Source: Secundilactobacillus kimchicus JCM 15530 (GTDB lineage Bacteria > Bacillota > Bacilli > Lactobacillales > Lactobacillaceae). Taken from it: a stretch of 64,000 nucleotides of DNA. Under the pieces are notes generated by a model. It was not told the origin of the DNA. It worked only from the letters and a program-made list of their open reading frames with translations, and did no database searches. Position numbers and translations under genes: made by a program. Location of the stretch: NCBI RefSeq assembly GCF_001433995.1, contig NZ_AZCX01000002.1, positions 186,001 through 250,000 of the forward strand, read 5' to 3'. Positions 34,009 to 41,643 of the stretch are shown piece after piece. The first letter of the stretch is position 1, and each line of letters opens with the position of its first letter.

Positions 34009-34491
34009 TTATTCAGCTTCTACGCCATTTCCACGACTCTGAAAAGCACTCAGAGCAGCTCGGGCGATGGGGCCAACAATCAACAACTGTAAAGGCAAGG
34101 CCATGAACAAGTTGAAGATCCAAGTGTGTAGGTAAGTTAAGACAATGTTGCCACCAAAGTTGGCGGTCACGATCATGCCGAATGCTGACATCAGGGTCAC
34201 CATTCCAGCAACCATTAAAACGGAGATCCAGATCCCGATAATAGCGGGTGTTTGTTCCATTTTAGGTTTGAAAATATGGTTGAAGAAAATCTTCTTGGCA
34301 GTTGGGCCAACAACGCCAAGGTCAAGAATTAACGCAATGACGAGTGCAAGGGGGTAGCCTTTGAGGACTTCAAGCACGTAACCTGCAGAGAAGCCGTCAC
34401 TTAATGCGACGTTGTAACCGGCCATGACGAAAACCATGAGACCGGCCATGATGAGACTGAAAAAGATTTCTTCTTTAAAGTTTTTTGGCAC
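34009..34491 (-). CDS. DUF2798 membrane protein
   Basis: A 160-residue protein with four hydrophobic helices in two similar halves (IFFSLIMAGLMVFVMAGYN and IIGIWISVLMVAGMVTLMSA openings), the arrangement of tandem DUF2798 domains. Function unknown; the family is membrane-embedded. GTG 34491 is chosen because AAGGAG is seven bases upstream, and the longer reading frame to 34581 adds a segment without a ribosome site. Single gene. Confidence 0.75.
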   Translation of the reverse strand: MPKNFKEEIFFSLIMAGLMVFVMAGYNVALSDGFSAGYVLEVLKGYPLALVIALILDLGVVGPTAKKIFFNHIFKPKMEQTPAIIGIWISVLMVAGMVTLMSAFGMIVTANFGGNIVLTYLHTWIFNLFMALPLQLLIVGPIARAALSAFQSRGNGVEAE

Positions 34492-34767
34492 GAGTGTAAC
34501 TCCTTGGTGTGAGTTCAGAATTTTGGCAGGTAGAGTCAGCGTCAAAACGCCTATACGGAACCAATGACAAAAGTTTGTCACTCACAGCAACTATTAACAC
34601 TACCAGAAAAATTGGCGGAGCGTAAGGATTATTTTCAGAAAATAGTAAAAAAATCGGTTTTTTTCTGAAAAAGCGCTACCAGCCATCGCTCAAGCGAGTC
34701 CTTATCAGTGACGTCTCGAGTCAATCCATTATAATGTAAGAAAAACGATGTTGTGAGGTGGTAGCGA

Positions 34768-36051
34768 ATGGATAAAACCAAGGCAGCCTTATCATTTAAT
34801 AGTGTCTTATTGCTAGGAATTAACGGGATTATTGGCTCGGGAATTTTTCTCTTACCGGGGACCTTGTTCAAGGCCGCGGGTTGGGCAAGCTTGGCAACCA
34901 TCGGTTCAGCTGGTTTGGCAACCCTAGTGATTGCGATGAACTATGCAGCCATGGCTTCTAAGATCGATGAAGACGGTGGTGCGTGGGTGTACGCCAATCA
35001 GGCCTTTGGTCCTCATGCCGGGTTTCAAATTGGCTGGTTTAGCTGGTTTCTTGGCGTGATCACGATTAGTACGGAAACCGCGGCTTTCCTGACGACGCTA
35101 AGTGGGTTCTGGCCAGCAGCACAGCATCGATCGGTCTACGTTGGAATTGCGTTGCTTATTCTTGGCGGCATTACGCTTTTAAACTTTTTCGGACCTGGAA
35201 CGATGAAAGTGATTGATAACTTATCCAGCACAGTCAAAGTTGGTCTTATTTTGCTATTCATTGTTGGGGGCGGGATTTATTTAGGCCTTCACAGTGGTCA
35301 CCCAGTAACAACCGGAGGCGCCGGCCATCATCCGATAAACGCCTTCACAACGGCATTTTACATGTTCACTGGTTTTTCATTTTTGCCGATTGCGGCTAAG
35401 CAAATGAAAAACGCAGAAAAGACGCTGCCGCGTGCCCTTGTTGTGGTCATGATCGTGGTGACCTTGCTCTATATGTTGACGCAGTTTTTAACAATCATGC
35501 TGTTGGGTTCCACTGTGATGATTGAGAAGCTACCAGTAGCCGCAGCGTTTATGCACGTTTTAGGGTCTGCAGGGCGAGGCCTCATATTGGCCGGAATGTT
35601 AGTGTCGACCTTGGGAGTTGCGATTGCCGTATCATTCGATACACCAGTGGAGCTGGCATCGTTAGCGACAGAGAAGAAATTGCTGCCACGTGAATTCGGT
35701 CGTCAAAACCGCTTTGGGGCTCCGATTATTGCGTTGTTATCTACCATGGGCCTGGCGATTTTACTGGTCTTAAGCGGCAGTTACCTCTTCTTAGTTAACC
35801 TCATCGTGTTAAGTTCGTTTGTGCAATACATTGCCACAGCGTTGTCCCTACTAAAATTACAGCCTGATCAAACATTACCCCGTGGGGTCCGGCTATGGGG
35901 TGGGCCAGCAATTCCGCTAGTTTCACTGGCGCTGCTAGCTTACCTCATATTTCAGTTCAATTCTCAGACCTATGCGATTGGGGTGGCGTTTGCCATAGTT
36001 GGTGAATTGATTTACTGGGCGGATAATCAGCGAAAGAAGAAATCTGTCTAA
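34768..36051 (+). CDS. APC family amino-acid permease
   Basis: A 427-residue amino acid-polyamine-organocation transporter of about 12 helices. The conserved GINGIIGSGIFLLPG helix 1 motif is present at residues 18-32, with a YANQAFGPHAGFQIGW loop after helix 2. It imports or exchanges an amino acid; nothing fixes which. ATG 34768 follows GAGGTGGTAGCGA. Monocistronic. Confidence 0.86.
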   Translation: MDKTKAALSFNSVLLLGINGIIGSGIFLLPGTLFKAAGWASLATIGSAGLATLVIAMNYAAMASKIDEDGGAWVYANQAFGPHAGFQIGWFSWFLGVITISTETAAFLTTLSGFWPAAQHRSVYVGIALLILGGITLLNFFGPGTMKVIDNLSSTVKVGLILLFIVGGGIYLGLHSGHPVTTGGAGHHPINAFTTAFYMFTGFSFLPIAAKQMKNAEKTLPRALVVVMIVVTLLYMLTQFLTIMLLGSTVMIEKLPVAAAFMHVLGSAGRGLILAGMLVSTLGVAIAVSFDTPVELASLATEKKLLPREFGRQNRFGAPIIALLSTMGLAILLVLSGSYLFLVNLIVLSSFVQYIATALSLLKLQPDQTLPRGVRLWGGPAIPLVSLALLAYLIFQFNSQTYAIGVAFAIVGELIYWADNQRKKKSV

Positions 36052-36102
36052 GCGATTGGATTACATTTTACAACATAAAACGTCACTAGTTTTGAAGACC
36101 AT

Positions 36103-36150
36103 AAAGCCCTGCTCAACGGATTGGCATTATCCAAGGAGCAGGGCCTTTTG
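36103..36150 (+). terminator. Terminator after the APC permease, convergent with the MFS gene
   Basis: AAAGCCCTGCTC / GAGCAGGGCCTTTT around a 21-base loop. Confidence 0.75.
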
Positions 36151-36172
36151 TGTTGAAATAAATCGCAAATGG

Positions 36173-37609
36173 TTAGTTAGTAGTGGCTGTAGTAGACTGG
36201 CGGTGAATCCGACTAGTCATAAACAGGGACGGAATAATAATGAGCAATGTTAAACCAGTGGCCCACAAGAAACCTGTCTGATAAGCGCCAACGAGTTGAG
36301 CCGTCGACGTCATAGTGTGGCTTGACACGTAAGCACTGATGACAGTTGCTAGAATCGCGGAACTGAATCCGCTGCCCAATTGTTGAAATAAGTTTGAAGC
36401 GACTGACGCGGCGGCTGAGTCTTTTCTGTCGATGCCGACAAAAGCGTCTGCCTGCGTTGCGGATTTAACAGCTGCACCGCCAACGCCACGAATAAACATC
36501 GTCACCGCAATCAGCCAGTAAGGACTTGAATGGTCATAGAAAATAAACGGGGTCGTACTGAGGGTTGTGATGATGACGCCACCAACGGCCACGAATCGGC
36601 CTCCAATTGAATCAATCAATCGACCGACGAGGCCACGGGAAAACAGCATACCCAGGCTTTGGGGAACAAGAGAAATTGCGGCCATCACGACGGACTCTCC
36701 CCGCACGTCTTGAAAAAACAGCGGCAAGATGAGCATGGGGCCACTGGTGACAAAACCAGCAAGAAAGGTGGCGACCATCGTGGCGGAGAAATTACGGTGG
36801 GTGAACAGTGTCAAGGGCAGCACTGCCAACGGGCCGCGGCGATAAGCGAAGAGAAGGTAGCCGATAATGCTAATCAGACCCACTGTTAAGCTGAGTAGCG
36901 TGGTACGATTGGTAAAATTCCCATGGTTGCCGGCGAGAACAATGCCGTAGACGATGCTGCTTGAACTAATGACCAGTAGGATCGTACCAATCCAGTCAAG
37001 CCGCTTGGTAGGATTTTTAGGTTCAACGGGTGGGACAAACTGAATGAGAAGAATAATGGAAAGAATGGCGATTGGTAAGTTGATGTAGAAAATCCAGCGC
37101 CAAGAGAGGTATTGAACGAGCAGACCGCCAATAATTGGTCCTACCATGGGGCCAATGGTCAGTGGGACGCCGACAATGGCCATGATCCGGCCCATTTTAT
37201 CGGGCCCAACCGAATCAACTAACATGGTGAATAGGAGCGGTAAAATTAAGCCCGCAGCAAACCCTTGAAAAATTCGGGCGATAATGAGGAAGTTAATATT
37301 GGGCGAAACACCAGCGGCCAATGAGGTAACCGCAAAGGCAATTTCGGCGTTTCGGTAGACCTTATTAGCGGCGAAATGGTCGGTGAACCAACCCGAGAAT
37401 GGGACAGCGGCTCCCATTGCTAGTATGAAGTTAGTGACCACCCATTGCACTTGGCTCAGGTTGGTATTAAATTCATGACTCAGTTGATTAACCGCGATAT
37501 TGACCATGGTTGAATCAAGCATGGGTGCAAAAGCTCCCAGAACAAGTACCCAGCCAATAATGATGAGGGGACGGGGAATGGGATCAAGTTTAGTTTTATT
37601 AAGGTTCAA
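36173..37609 (-). CDS. DHA2 (EmrB/QacA) family drug exporter
   Basis: A 478-residue major facilitator with about 14 helices. The DHA2 signatures are visible: APMLDSTMVNIAVNQL (helix 1, motif D1), GWFTDHFAANKV (motif A) and the antiporter motif C in GVPLTIGPMVGPIIGG. It is read away from a TetR gene, its likely repressor, across a 152-base gap with three TGTATCTA elements. It closely resembles the exporter at 58557. No clear ribosome site precedes ATG 37609 apart from GAAGGAC. Confidence 0.88.
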   Translation of the reverse strand: MNLNKTKLDPIPRPLIIIGWVLVLGAFAPMLDSTMVNIAVNQLSHEFNTNLSQVQWVVTNFILAMGAAVPFSGWFTDHFAANKVYRNAEIAFAVTSLAAGVSPNINFLIIARIFQGFAAGLILPLLFTMLVDSVGPDKMGRIMAIVGVPLTIGPMVGPIIGGLLVQYLSWRWIFYINLPIAILSIILLIQFVPPVEPKNPTKRLDWIGTILLVISSSSIVYGIVLAGNHGNFTNRTTLLSLTVGLISIIGYLLFAYRRGPLAVLPLTLFTHRNFSATMVATFLAGFVTSGPMLILPLFFQDVRGESVVMAAISLVPQSLGMLFSRGLVGRLIDSIGGRFVAVGGVIITTLSTTPFIFYDHSSPYWLIAVTMFIRGVGGAAVKSATQADAFVGIDRKDSAAASVASNLFQQLGSGFSSAILATVISAYVSSHTMTSTAQLVGAYQTGFLWATGLTLLIIIPSLFMTSRIHRQSTTATTN

Positions 37610-37629
37610 GAAATGTCCTTCTTTCTTTA

Positions 37630-37720
37630 TAGATACAAAATGTAATTAAAACAACAAACAGTACTATACGCGCTCAATTTATAAAGTCAACGTGTATCTA
37701 AAAATAAAAAATTGTATCTA
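37630..37720. promoter_or_regulatory. Three TGTATCTA elements between the MFS and TetR genes
   Basis: TAGATACA at 37630-37637 (inverted), TGTATCTA at 37693-37700 and at 37713-37720. The last two are 20 bases apart, two helix turns. The likely ligand is the TetR protein encoded at 37762. Confidence 0.5.
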
Positions 37721-37761
37721 AAATCCACGGACCGTCATATAATAATTTTTGAGGTGATCAG

Positions 37762-38349
37762 ATGACAAACCGCGCGCCTAGGAAAACAAATCAAGAACTA
37801 CTTCATGATATTTACTCGGCCACTCATGAATTACTGAAAACGGAGGGCTATCCAGCCATCACGTTTAGTCGGGTAGCTAAAATGGCTCATACTGGTCGAC
37901 CGGTCCTATACCGTCGTTGGAACAGTCCGTTCTCAATGGTAGTTGCGGCCGAAGAGTATATGAATAATGAATCCGATGATTACTATGAGTCAGTTGACTA
38001 TTCTGGTCACACGTTACGCGAGAACTTGATTGCGACAATTAGCCATTTTAATGGGTCCCCGGAATATATTAAGGCCTTTCTAATTGAGCTGGGAAAAGGG
38101 TCGGCAGACGTGATGACATTTATGGCTGACATGCAAAAACAAAACATTAGAATCATGGATCGAATTTTTGCCCAGGCTCAAGTAACTGGTGAAATTCAGC
38201 GGTCGACCACTGAATATGTCAAACTATTACCGTTTAACTTGTTGATGCATCAAGTGATGATGACGCAAGACGGGCTGGACGACCGGTTTGTGGCAGAGAT
38301 GATTGATACGGTTGTATTGCCAGCAATTATGGCGCAACAACCGGCGTAA
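37762..38349 (+). CDS. TetR family regulator divergent from the DHA2 exporter
   Basis: A 195-residue TetR regulator with an N-terminal helix-turn-helix (residues about 14-60: ITFSRVAKMAHTGRPVLYRRWNSP). The remainder is the ligand-binding core. It faces the DHA2 exporter gene and probably represses it until a drug binds. Its recognition helix is similar to that of the regulator at 57762 (VLYRRW shared). ATG follows GAGGTGATCAG. Confidence 0.87.
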   Translation: MTNRAPRKTNQELLHDIYSATHELLKTEGYPAITFSRVAKMAHTGRPVLYRRWNSPFSMVVAAEEYMNNESDDYYESVDYSGHTLRENLIATISHFNGSPEYIKAFLIELGKGSADVMTFMADMQKQNIRIMDRIFAQAQVTGEIQRSTTEYVKLLPFNLLMHQVMMTQDGLDDRFVAEMIDTVVLPAIMAQQPA

Positions 38350-38364
38350 TATTTGCGACCAATT

Positions 38365-38421
38365 AAAAAGGGACTTCTATCCATCGACTTATATAAGTCA
38401 TTGGATAGAAGTCCCTTTATT
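38365..38421. terminator. Bidirectional terminator between TetR and MarR genes
   Basis: AAAGGGACTTCTATCCA / TGGATAGAAGTCCCTTT with an inner GACTTA/TAAGTC stem. Confidence 0.88.
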
Positions 38422-38440
38422 GATTAAACAATCGCTATGA

Positions 38441-38875
38441 TCAAGGCTCAAAATCTGCTGTTGTCTGAATCCGCGTCAATAAGGAGAGTAACACTTGCTT
38501 TTCCTCTGAAGTGACCGGGATACTCACGCGTTCCTCTAAATCAATGAAAATTTGGCGCACAGACTGAACTAAAACCTGTCCCTCAGGCGCCAAGAAGAGC
38601 TGTTTTTGGCGTTCATTATCTTTGGTGATCTGGCGACTAATTAGATCGCGGGCTTCAAGGGCCTTGATGATGTTGGCCGTGGTGGCCTCAGGCTTCCCCA
38701 GATACCGAGAAAGCTCTTTTTGGATGGCGCCAGGATGGTGTGAAATAAAATTGAGCGTCTGGGCCTGGCGCATATTAAGATGGTGTTGCTTGAGCCTTTT
38801 TTGAATAAAATGTTGCTCACCACGGGTGACCTGAAAGATGGTCTCCACTAATTCATTGTCGTTTCCAAGGTCCAT
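38441..38875 (-). CDS. MarR family transcriptional regulator
   Basis: A 144-residue winged-helix MarR regulator. The helix-turn-helix lies near residues 35-90 (MRQAQTLNFISHHPGAIQKELSRYLGKPEATTANIIKAL ...) with the wing after it. It is divergent from the DUF2316/SDR genes; a perfect palindrome at 38971-38990 fits its operator. No conserved cysteine typical of OhrR is present, so a ligand other than organic peroxide is likely. ATG follows GGAGGCGCCTTAA. Confidence 0.87.
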   Translation of the reverse strand: MDLGNDNELVETIFQVTRGEQHFIQKRLKQHHLNMRQAQTLNFISHHPGAIQKELSRYLGKPEATTANIIKALEARDLISRQITKDNERQKQLFLAPEGQVLVQSVRQIFIDLEERVSIPVTSEEKQVLLSLLTRIQTTADFEP

Positions 38876-38939
38876 TTAAGGCGCCTCCAGTCCATTGTTT
38901 TAAAGTTTGTGTCTATTTTAAAATTTACAAGTCATCTAG

Positions 38940-38968
38940 TTGACAAAGCTTTTAAAGTAGGATATTCT
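38940..38968 (+). promoter_or_regulatory. Promoter of the DUF2316 gene
   Basis: TTGACA (38940-38945), 17-base spacer, TATTCT (38963-38968). Confidence 0.7.
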
Positions 38969-38970
38969 TC

Positions 38971-38990
38971 ATACTTGTAATTACAAGTAT
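38971..38990. promoter_or_regulatory. Perfect palindromic operator (MarR)
   Basis: A 20-base perfect palindrome, arms ATACTTGTAA / TTACAAGTAT, just after the -10 box. It would block elongation from the promoter at 38940. A half site TTTACAAGT lies at about 38924-38932. Confidence 0.6.
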
Positions 38991-39013
38991 AAGTTTACCA
39001 CAGGGAGGCCATT

Positions 39014-39313
39014 ATGTCTTTAACAATCGCTCAAATTGAAGCTACAAAACAAGAATTCAAGGAAAATATTGCCCGGAGCGGCTTAAGTCTGGATGATCTA
39101 GCGCTGGTATTGAATACCACCCCAGACGTGATTGCTCAGTCGATTGCTATGCATCCCAGAAGAATAGAAGATAATTGGATTATTCGCAATTTTTTGATGA
39201 AGTACATGGCAGACAACGGTATTGAGGTGGTGCCCTTTACGGCTTTGTTGGGTGACTACCATGATTATTGGTTTTTAGACGATCGAGTGGTTGAAAGAGG
39301 GCTCATCGGTTAG
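39014..39313 (+). CDS. DUF2316 protein
   Basis: A 99-residue protein of the DUF2316 family, seen in Gram-positives beside MarR regulators. It is predicted alpha-helical with a helix-turn-helix-like middle (GLSLDDLALVLNTTPDVIAQSI) but no known activity. It is the first gene downstream of the MarR-type operator; the SDR gene follows 160 bases later. ATG follows AGGGAGGCCATT. Confidence 0.78.
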   Translation: MSLTIAQIEATKQEFKENIARSGLSLDDLALVLNTTPDVIAQSIAMHPRRIEDNWIIRNFLMKYMADNGIEVVPFTALLGDYHDYWFLDDRVVERGLIG

Positions 39314-39473
39314 TGGTATTTGAACGTTGCGAGGTTTTAATAGCATGGATAATGAGTTTGTAACTTGTATTTTGGAAACGCAAGATCAGAGAGCCTAGTT
39401 TAAATGAAAAACATACTCACTGTGGTGAGTTAGTCCTAAAATAAAAACGCTCAGGATACGGAGGCAAGAGTGA

Positions 39474-40346
39474 ATGCAAAAAGCAATTGTCATTACCGGT
39501 GCTAACTCGGGTCTGGGATATGAGGCAACAAAACAAATCGCTCAGACAACGAACGATTATCAAATCATCATGGCGTGTCGGAACGTAGAGAAGGCAGAGG
39601 CGGCGCGGCAAAGAATTGTTCAATTTGTTCCTGAAGTTGATCTAGTATGCTTGCCGCTTGATACGGCTTCGTTAGTGAAGGTTCGGGCTTTTGTCGATGA
39701 CGTTCGCCGACTTGATGTTCAGTTAGCGGGCTTGATTTGTAATGCCGGAGTCGCCGGAACAACCGTTTATCAAACAGAGGATGGGTTTAATAACATCTTA
39801 GAAACCAACTATCTTGGCCATTTCTTGTTGACCCATTTGCTGATGCCGATGATGACCCCAGACGCTCGAATCATCAACGTTAGTAGTGACCGCCACGACG
39901 CGCCGAAGGATCTCACTTGGCCAGGTGTTGAGCAATTAGCAACTAGCGGTAAAGATGAACTGGTTGATCGGCGGAGTTATTCGTACTCCAAGCTTTGTAT
40001 AATCTTGTTTACTTACAAATTAGCTCAGCAATTAAAAGTGAATCATTCCCGAATGACGGTCAACGTTGTCAACCCTGGACTCATGATTGAGACGGGGTTG
40101 GCTAAGGACAAGTCGCGGTTTACACCTGAAATGTTGGATCACTTCAAAGACCTTAGGGCTACCGCCGAAGCATCAGGTGACATGTTGACGGATCTGATGC
40201 TAAACGCCAAGTTTGCCAACACTTCAGCGAAGTACTATGACCGTCGTAGCACCAACCCAATTCCGTCATCAAAACTGTCATATCAGAAGGATATTCAAGA
40301 CGAGTTATGGCAATTCAGCATGGAAAATGTTGGTCTTGCCAGGTAA
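39474..40346 (+). CDS. Short-chain dehydrogenase/reductase
   Basis: A 290-residue classical SDR with NAD(P)-binding TGANSGLG (residues 8-15), CNAGV-type segment (ICNAGVAG) and catalytic YSYSK. It resembles the protochlorophyllide reductase-like/retinol dehydrogenase subgroup, a name that does not imply that substrate. It may be co-regulated with the DUF2316 gene by MarR, though a 160-base gap leaves room for its own promoter. ATG follows GGAGGCAAGAGTGA. Confidence 0.85.
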   Translation: MQKAIVITGANSGLGYEATKQIAQTTNDYQIIMACRNVEKAEAARQRIVQFVPEVDLVCLPLDTASLVKVRAFVDDVRRLDVQLAGLICNAGVAGTTVYQTEDGFNNILETNYLGHFLLTHLLMPMMTPDARIINVSSDRHDAPKDLTWPGVEQLATSGKDELVDRRSYSYSKLCIILFTYKLAQQLKVNHSRMTVNVVNPGLMIETGLAKDKSRFTPEMLDHFKDLRATAEASGDMLTDLMLNAKFANTSAKYYDRRSTNPIPSSKLSYQKDIQDELWQFSMENVGLAR

Positions 40347-40389
40347 TTGATTTGTCCCCGAAATAAATTAAATAATCGTTAATGCCCCA

Positions 40390-40424
40390 CGACGTGCGCT
40401 GGATAACCAGTGCACGTTTTTTTA
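40390..40424 (+). terminator. Terminator after the SDR gene
   Basis: ACGTGCGCTGG / CCAGTGCACGT with ATAA loop and T run. Confidence 0.85.
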
Positions 40425-40450
40425 GCCGAAAATTGGGGTAAATTCTAGTT

Positions 40451-40498
40451 GACAAATGTAAACGAAAGATCTAAAGTTTAAGTACAATTACAAATGTA
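40451..40498 (+). promoter_or_regulatory. Two cop boxes upstream of copY
   Basis: GACAAATGTA at 40451-40460 and TACAAATGTA at 40489-40498, the second a full match to the CopY operator TACANNTGTA. Both are followed by AACGAAAG. They flank the likely copY promoter. Confidence 0.85.
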
Positions 40499-40518
40499 AA
40501 CGAAAGAAGGCGATTCAT

Positions 40519-40983
40519 TTGACAGTGACCGCAACGGAAATGACTCCCGCTGAGTGGGAAGTCATGCGGGTGATTTGGACGATGGGCGATCTTGGTAGCA
40601 ATGACATTATTAAAGCGGTGCAAGAGAAGCGGGCCTGGACGGAATCGACCATTAAAACGTTGCTTCGCCGGTTAGTGAAGCGGGGCGCGTTGTCGACGAG
40701 CGCGGCGGGTCGGAAGTTTATTTACCATCCTGAAATCGCTGAAAAAATCGCGATGGAGGAGACGAGTACCGCGTTATTCGATCACCTGTGTGCGATGAAA
40801 AAGGGTGGTGTGTTGGTGAATTTGGTGGCAGAAACCGAGTTGAGTCAGACCGATATTCAACAACTACAGGATTTGCTGGCAGCTAAAGCTAAAACCGCCC
40901 CTGAACAGGTGGCGTGTGATTGCTTAGGGCCTAATCACGAACAAGATTGTACTTGCAGTCAGGAGGCGTCAACAAATGATTAA
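40519..40983 (+). CDS. copY: CopY/TcrY family copper-responsive repressor
   Basis: A 154-residue copper-sensing repressor. The N-terminal winged helix (about 1-75) has the BlaI/CopY fold (TPAEWEVMRVIWTMG, then ESTIKTLLRRLVKRG); the C-terminus carries two CxC pairs, C133/C135 and C144/C146. These are separated by 8 residues rather than the 4 of the classical CxCx4CxC motif, and a histidine lies in the loop. It starts with TTG 40519 after GAAGGCGATTCA, overlaps the next gene by 8 bases, and is preceded by two cop boxes, so the operon is very probably copper-induced. Confidence 0.9.
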   Translation: MTVTATEMTPAEWEVMRVIWTMGDLGSNDIIKAVQEKRAWTESTIKTLLRRLVKRGALSTSAAGRKFIYHPEIAEKIAMEETSTALFDHLCAMKKGGVLVNLVAETELSQTDIQQLQDLLAAKAKTAPEQVACDCLGPNHEQDCTCSQEASTND

Positions 40984-41347
40984 AATAATGGTGTTAGTTA
41001 TCGGCGTGGCTTTAATCGGCTTTATTGCCTGGTGGTTCTTTGGTAAACATGAGGTGGCAACGGAAGTGGCGGATGTATCAGAGCAGGGCCAAAGCGTTGA
41101 CATTACTGTTCAAGGTGGCTATTCGCCCGAAGTGGTGGAACTAAAGGCGGGTGTGCCAGCCACGTTGAATTTTACGCGAACTGATCCTTCGACGTGTCTG
41201 GATCGCGTGGTGTTTTCAGACTTTGGTGTTAATCAAGAATTGCCGATTAACGAAACGGAATCCGTGACAATTGATACCAGTCAACCTGGCGAGTATCAGT
41301 GGGCTTGCGGAATGGATATGTTTCATGGAAAAGTTGTTGTGAAATAA
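40976..41347 (+). CDS. Membrane-anchored cupredoxin-like protein
   Basis: A 123-residue protein with one N-terminal helix (residues about 4-22) and a cupredoxin domain (about 40-123). Possible copper ligands are C74, C111, M113, M115 and H117 in a CGMDMFHG loop typical of blue-copper-like folds. The helix likely anchors the domain outside the membrane, next to the ATPase exit site. It overlaps copY by 8 bases. A similar but soluble protein follows. Role in the operon is inferred: taking or delivering copper. Confidence 0.8.
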   Translation: MIKIMVLVIGVALIGFIAWWFFGKHEVATEVADVSEQGQSVDITVQGGYSPEVVELKAGVPATLNFTRTDPSTCLDRVVFSDFGVNQELPINETESVTIDTSQPGEYQWACGMDMFHGKVVVK

Positions 41348-41367
41348 AACGGAGGAGGAATTAGATT

Positions 41368-41643
41368 ATGGAGACGGAAAAACAAATAGTTAACGTGACG
41401 GTGGCGGGCGGTTACGAACCAGCTGTCGTGAACTTGAAGCAGGGGGTCCCGGCCGAAATTACCTTTACCCGAACAAGTGACCAAGGGTGTTTAGATGTGG
41501 TGCACAGTCAAGAGCTCAATTTTTCAACCGAGTTGCCACTAAACTCAGCTCAGACCGTCAACGTACCAACTGATAAAGCGGGTGAATTTGCCTTCAGTTG
41601 CGGCATGGACATGTTTTTCGGAAAGGTGGTTGTTTCTAAATGA
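41368..41643 (+). CDS. Soluble cupredoxin-like protein
   Basis: A 91-residue cupredoxin-domain protein with no signal or helix. Candidate ligands are C41, H46, C78, M80 and M82 (GCLDVVHS and SCGMDMFF segments). It is a duplicate of the preceding protein without the anchor and with an extra histidine. Being cytoplasmic and next to the ATPase, it may play the role of the CopZ chaperone, which is absent here. ATG overlaps nothing upstream and lies behind GGAGGAGG; its stop overlaps the ATPase start (ATGA). Confidence 0.78.
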   Translation: METEKQIVNVTVAGGYEPAVVNLKQGVPAEITFTRTSDQGCLDVVHSQELNFSTELPLNSAQTVNVPTDKAGEFAFSCGMDMFFGKVVVSK

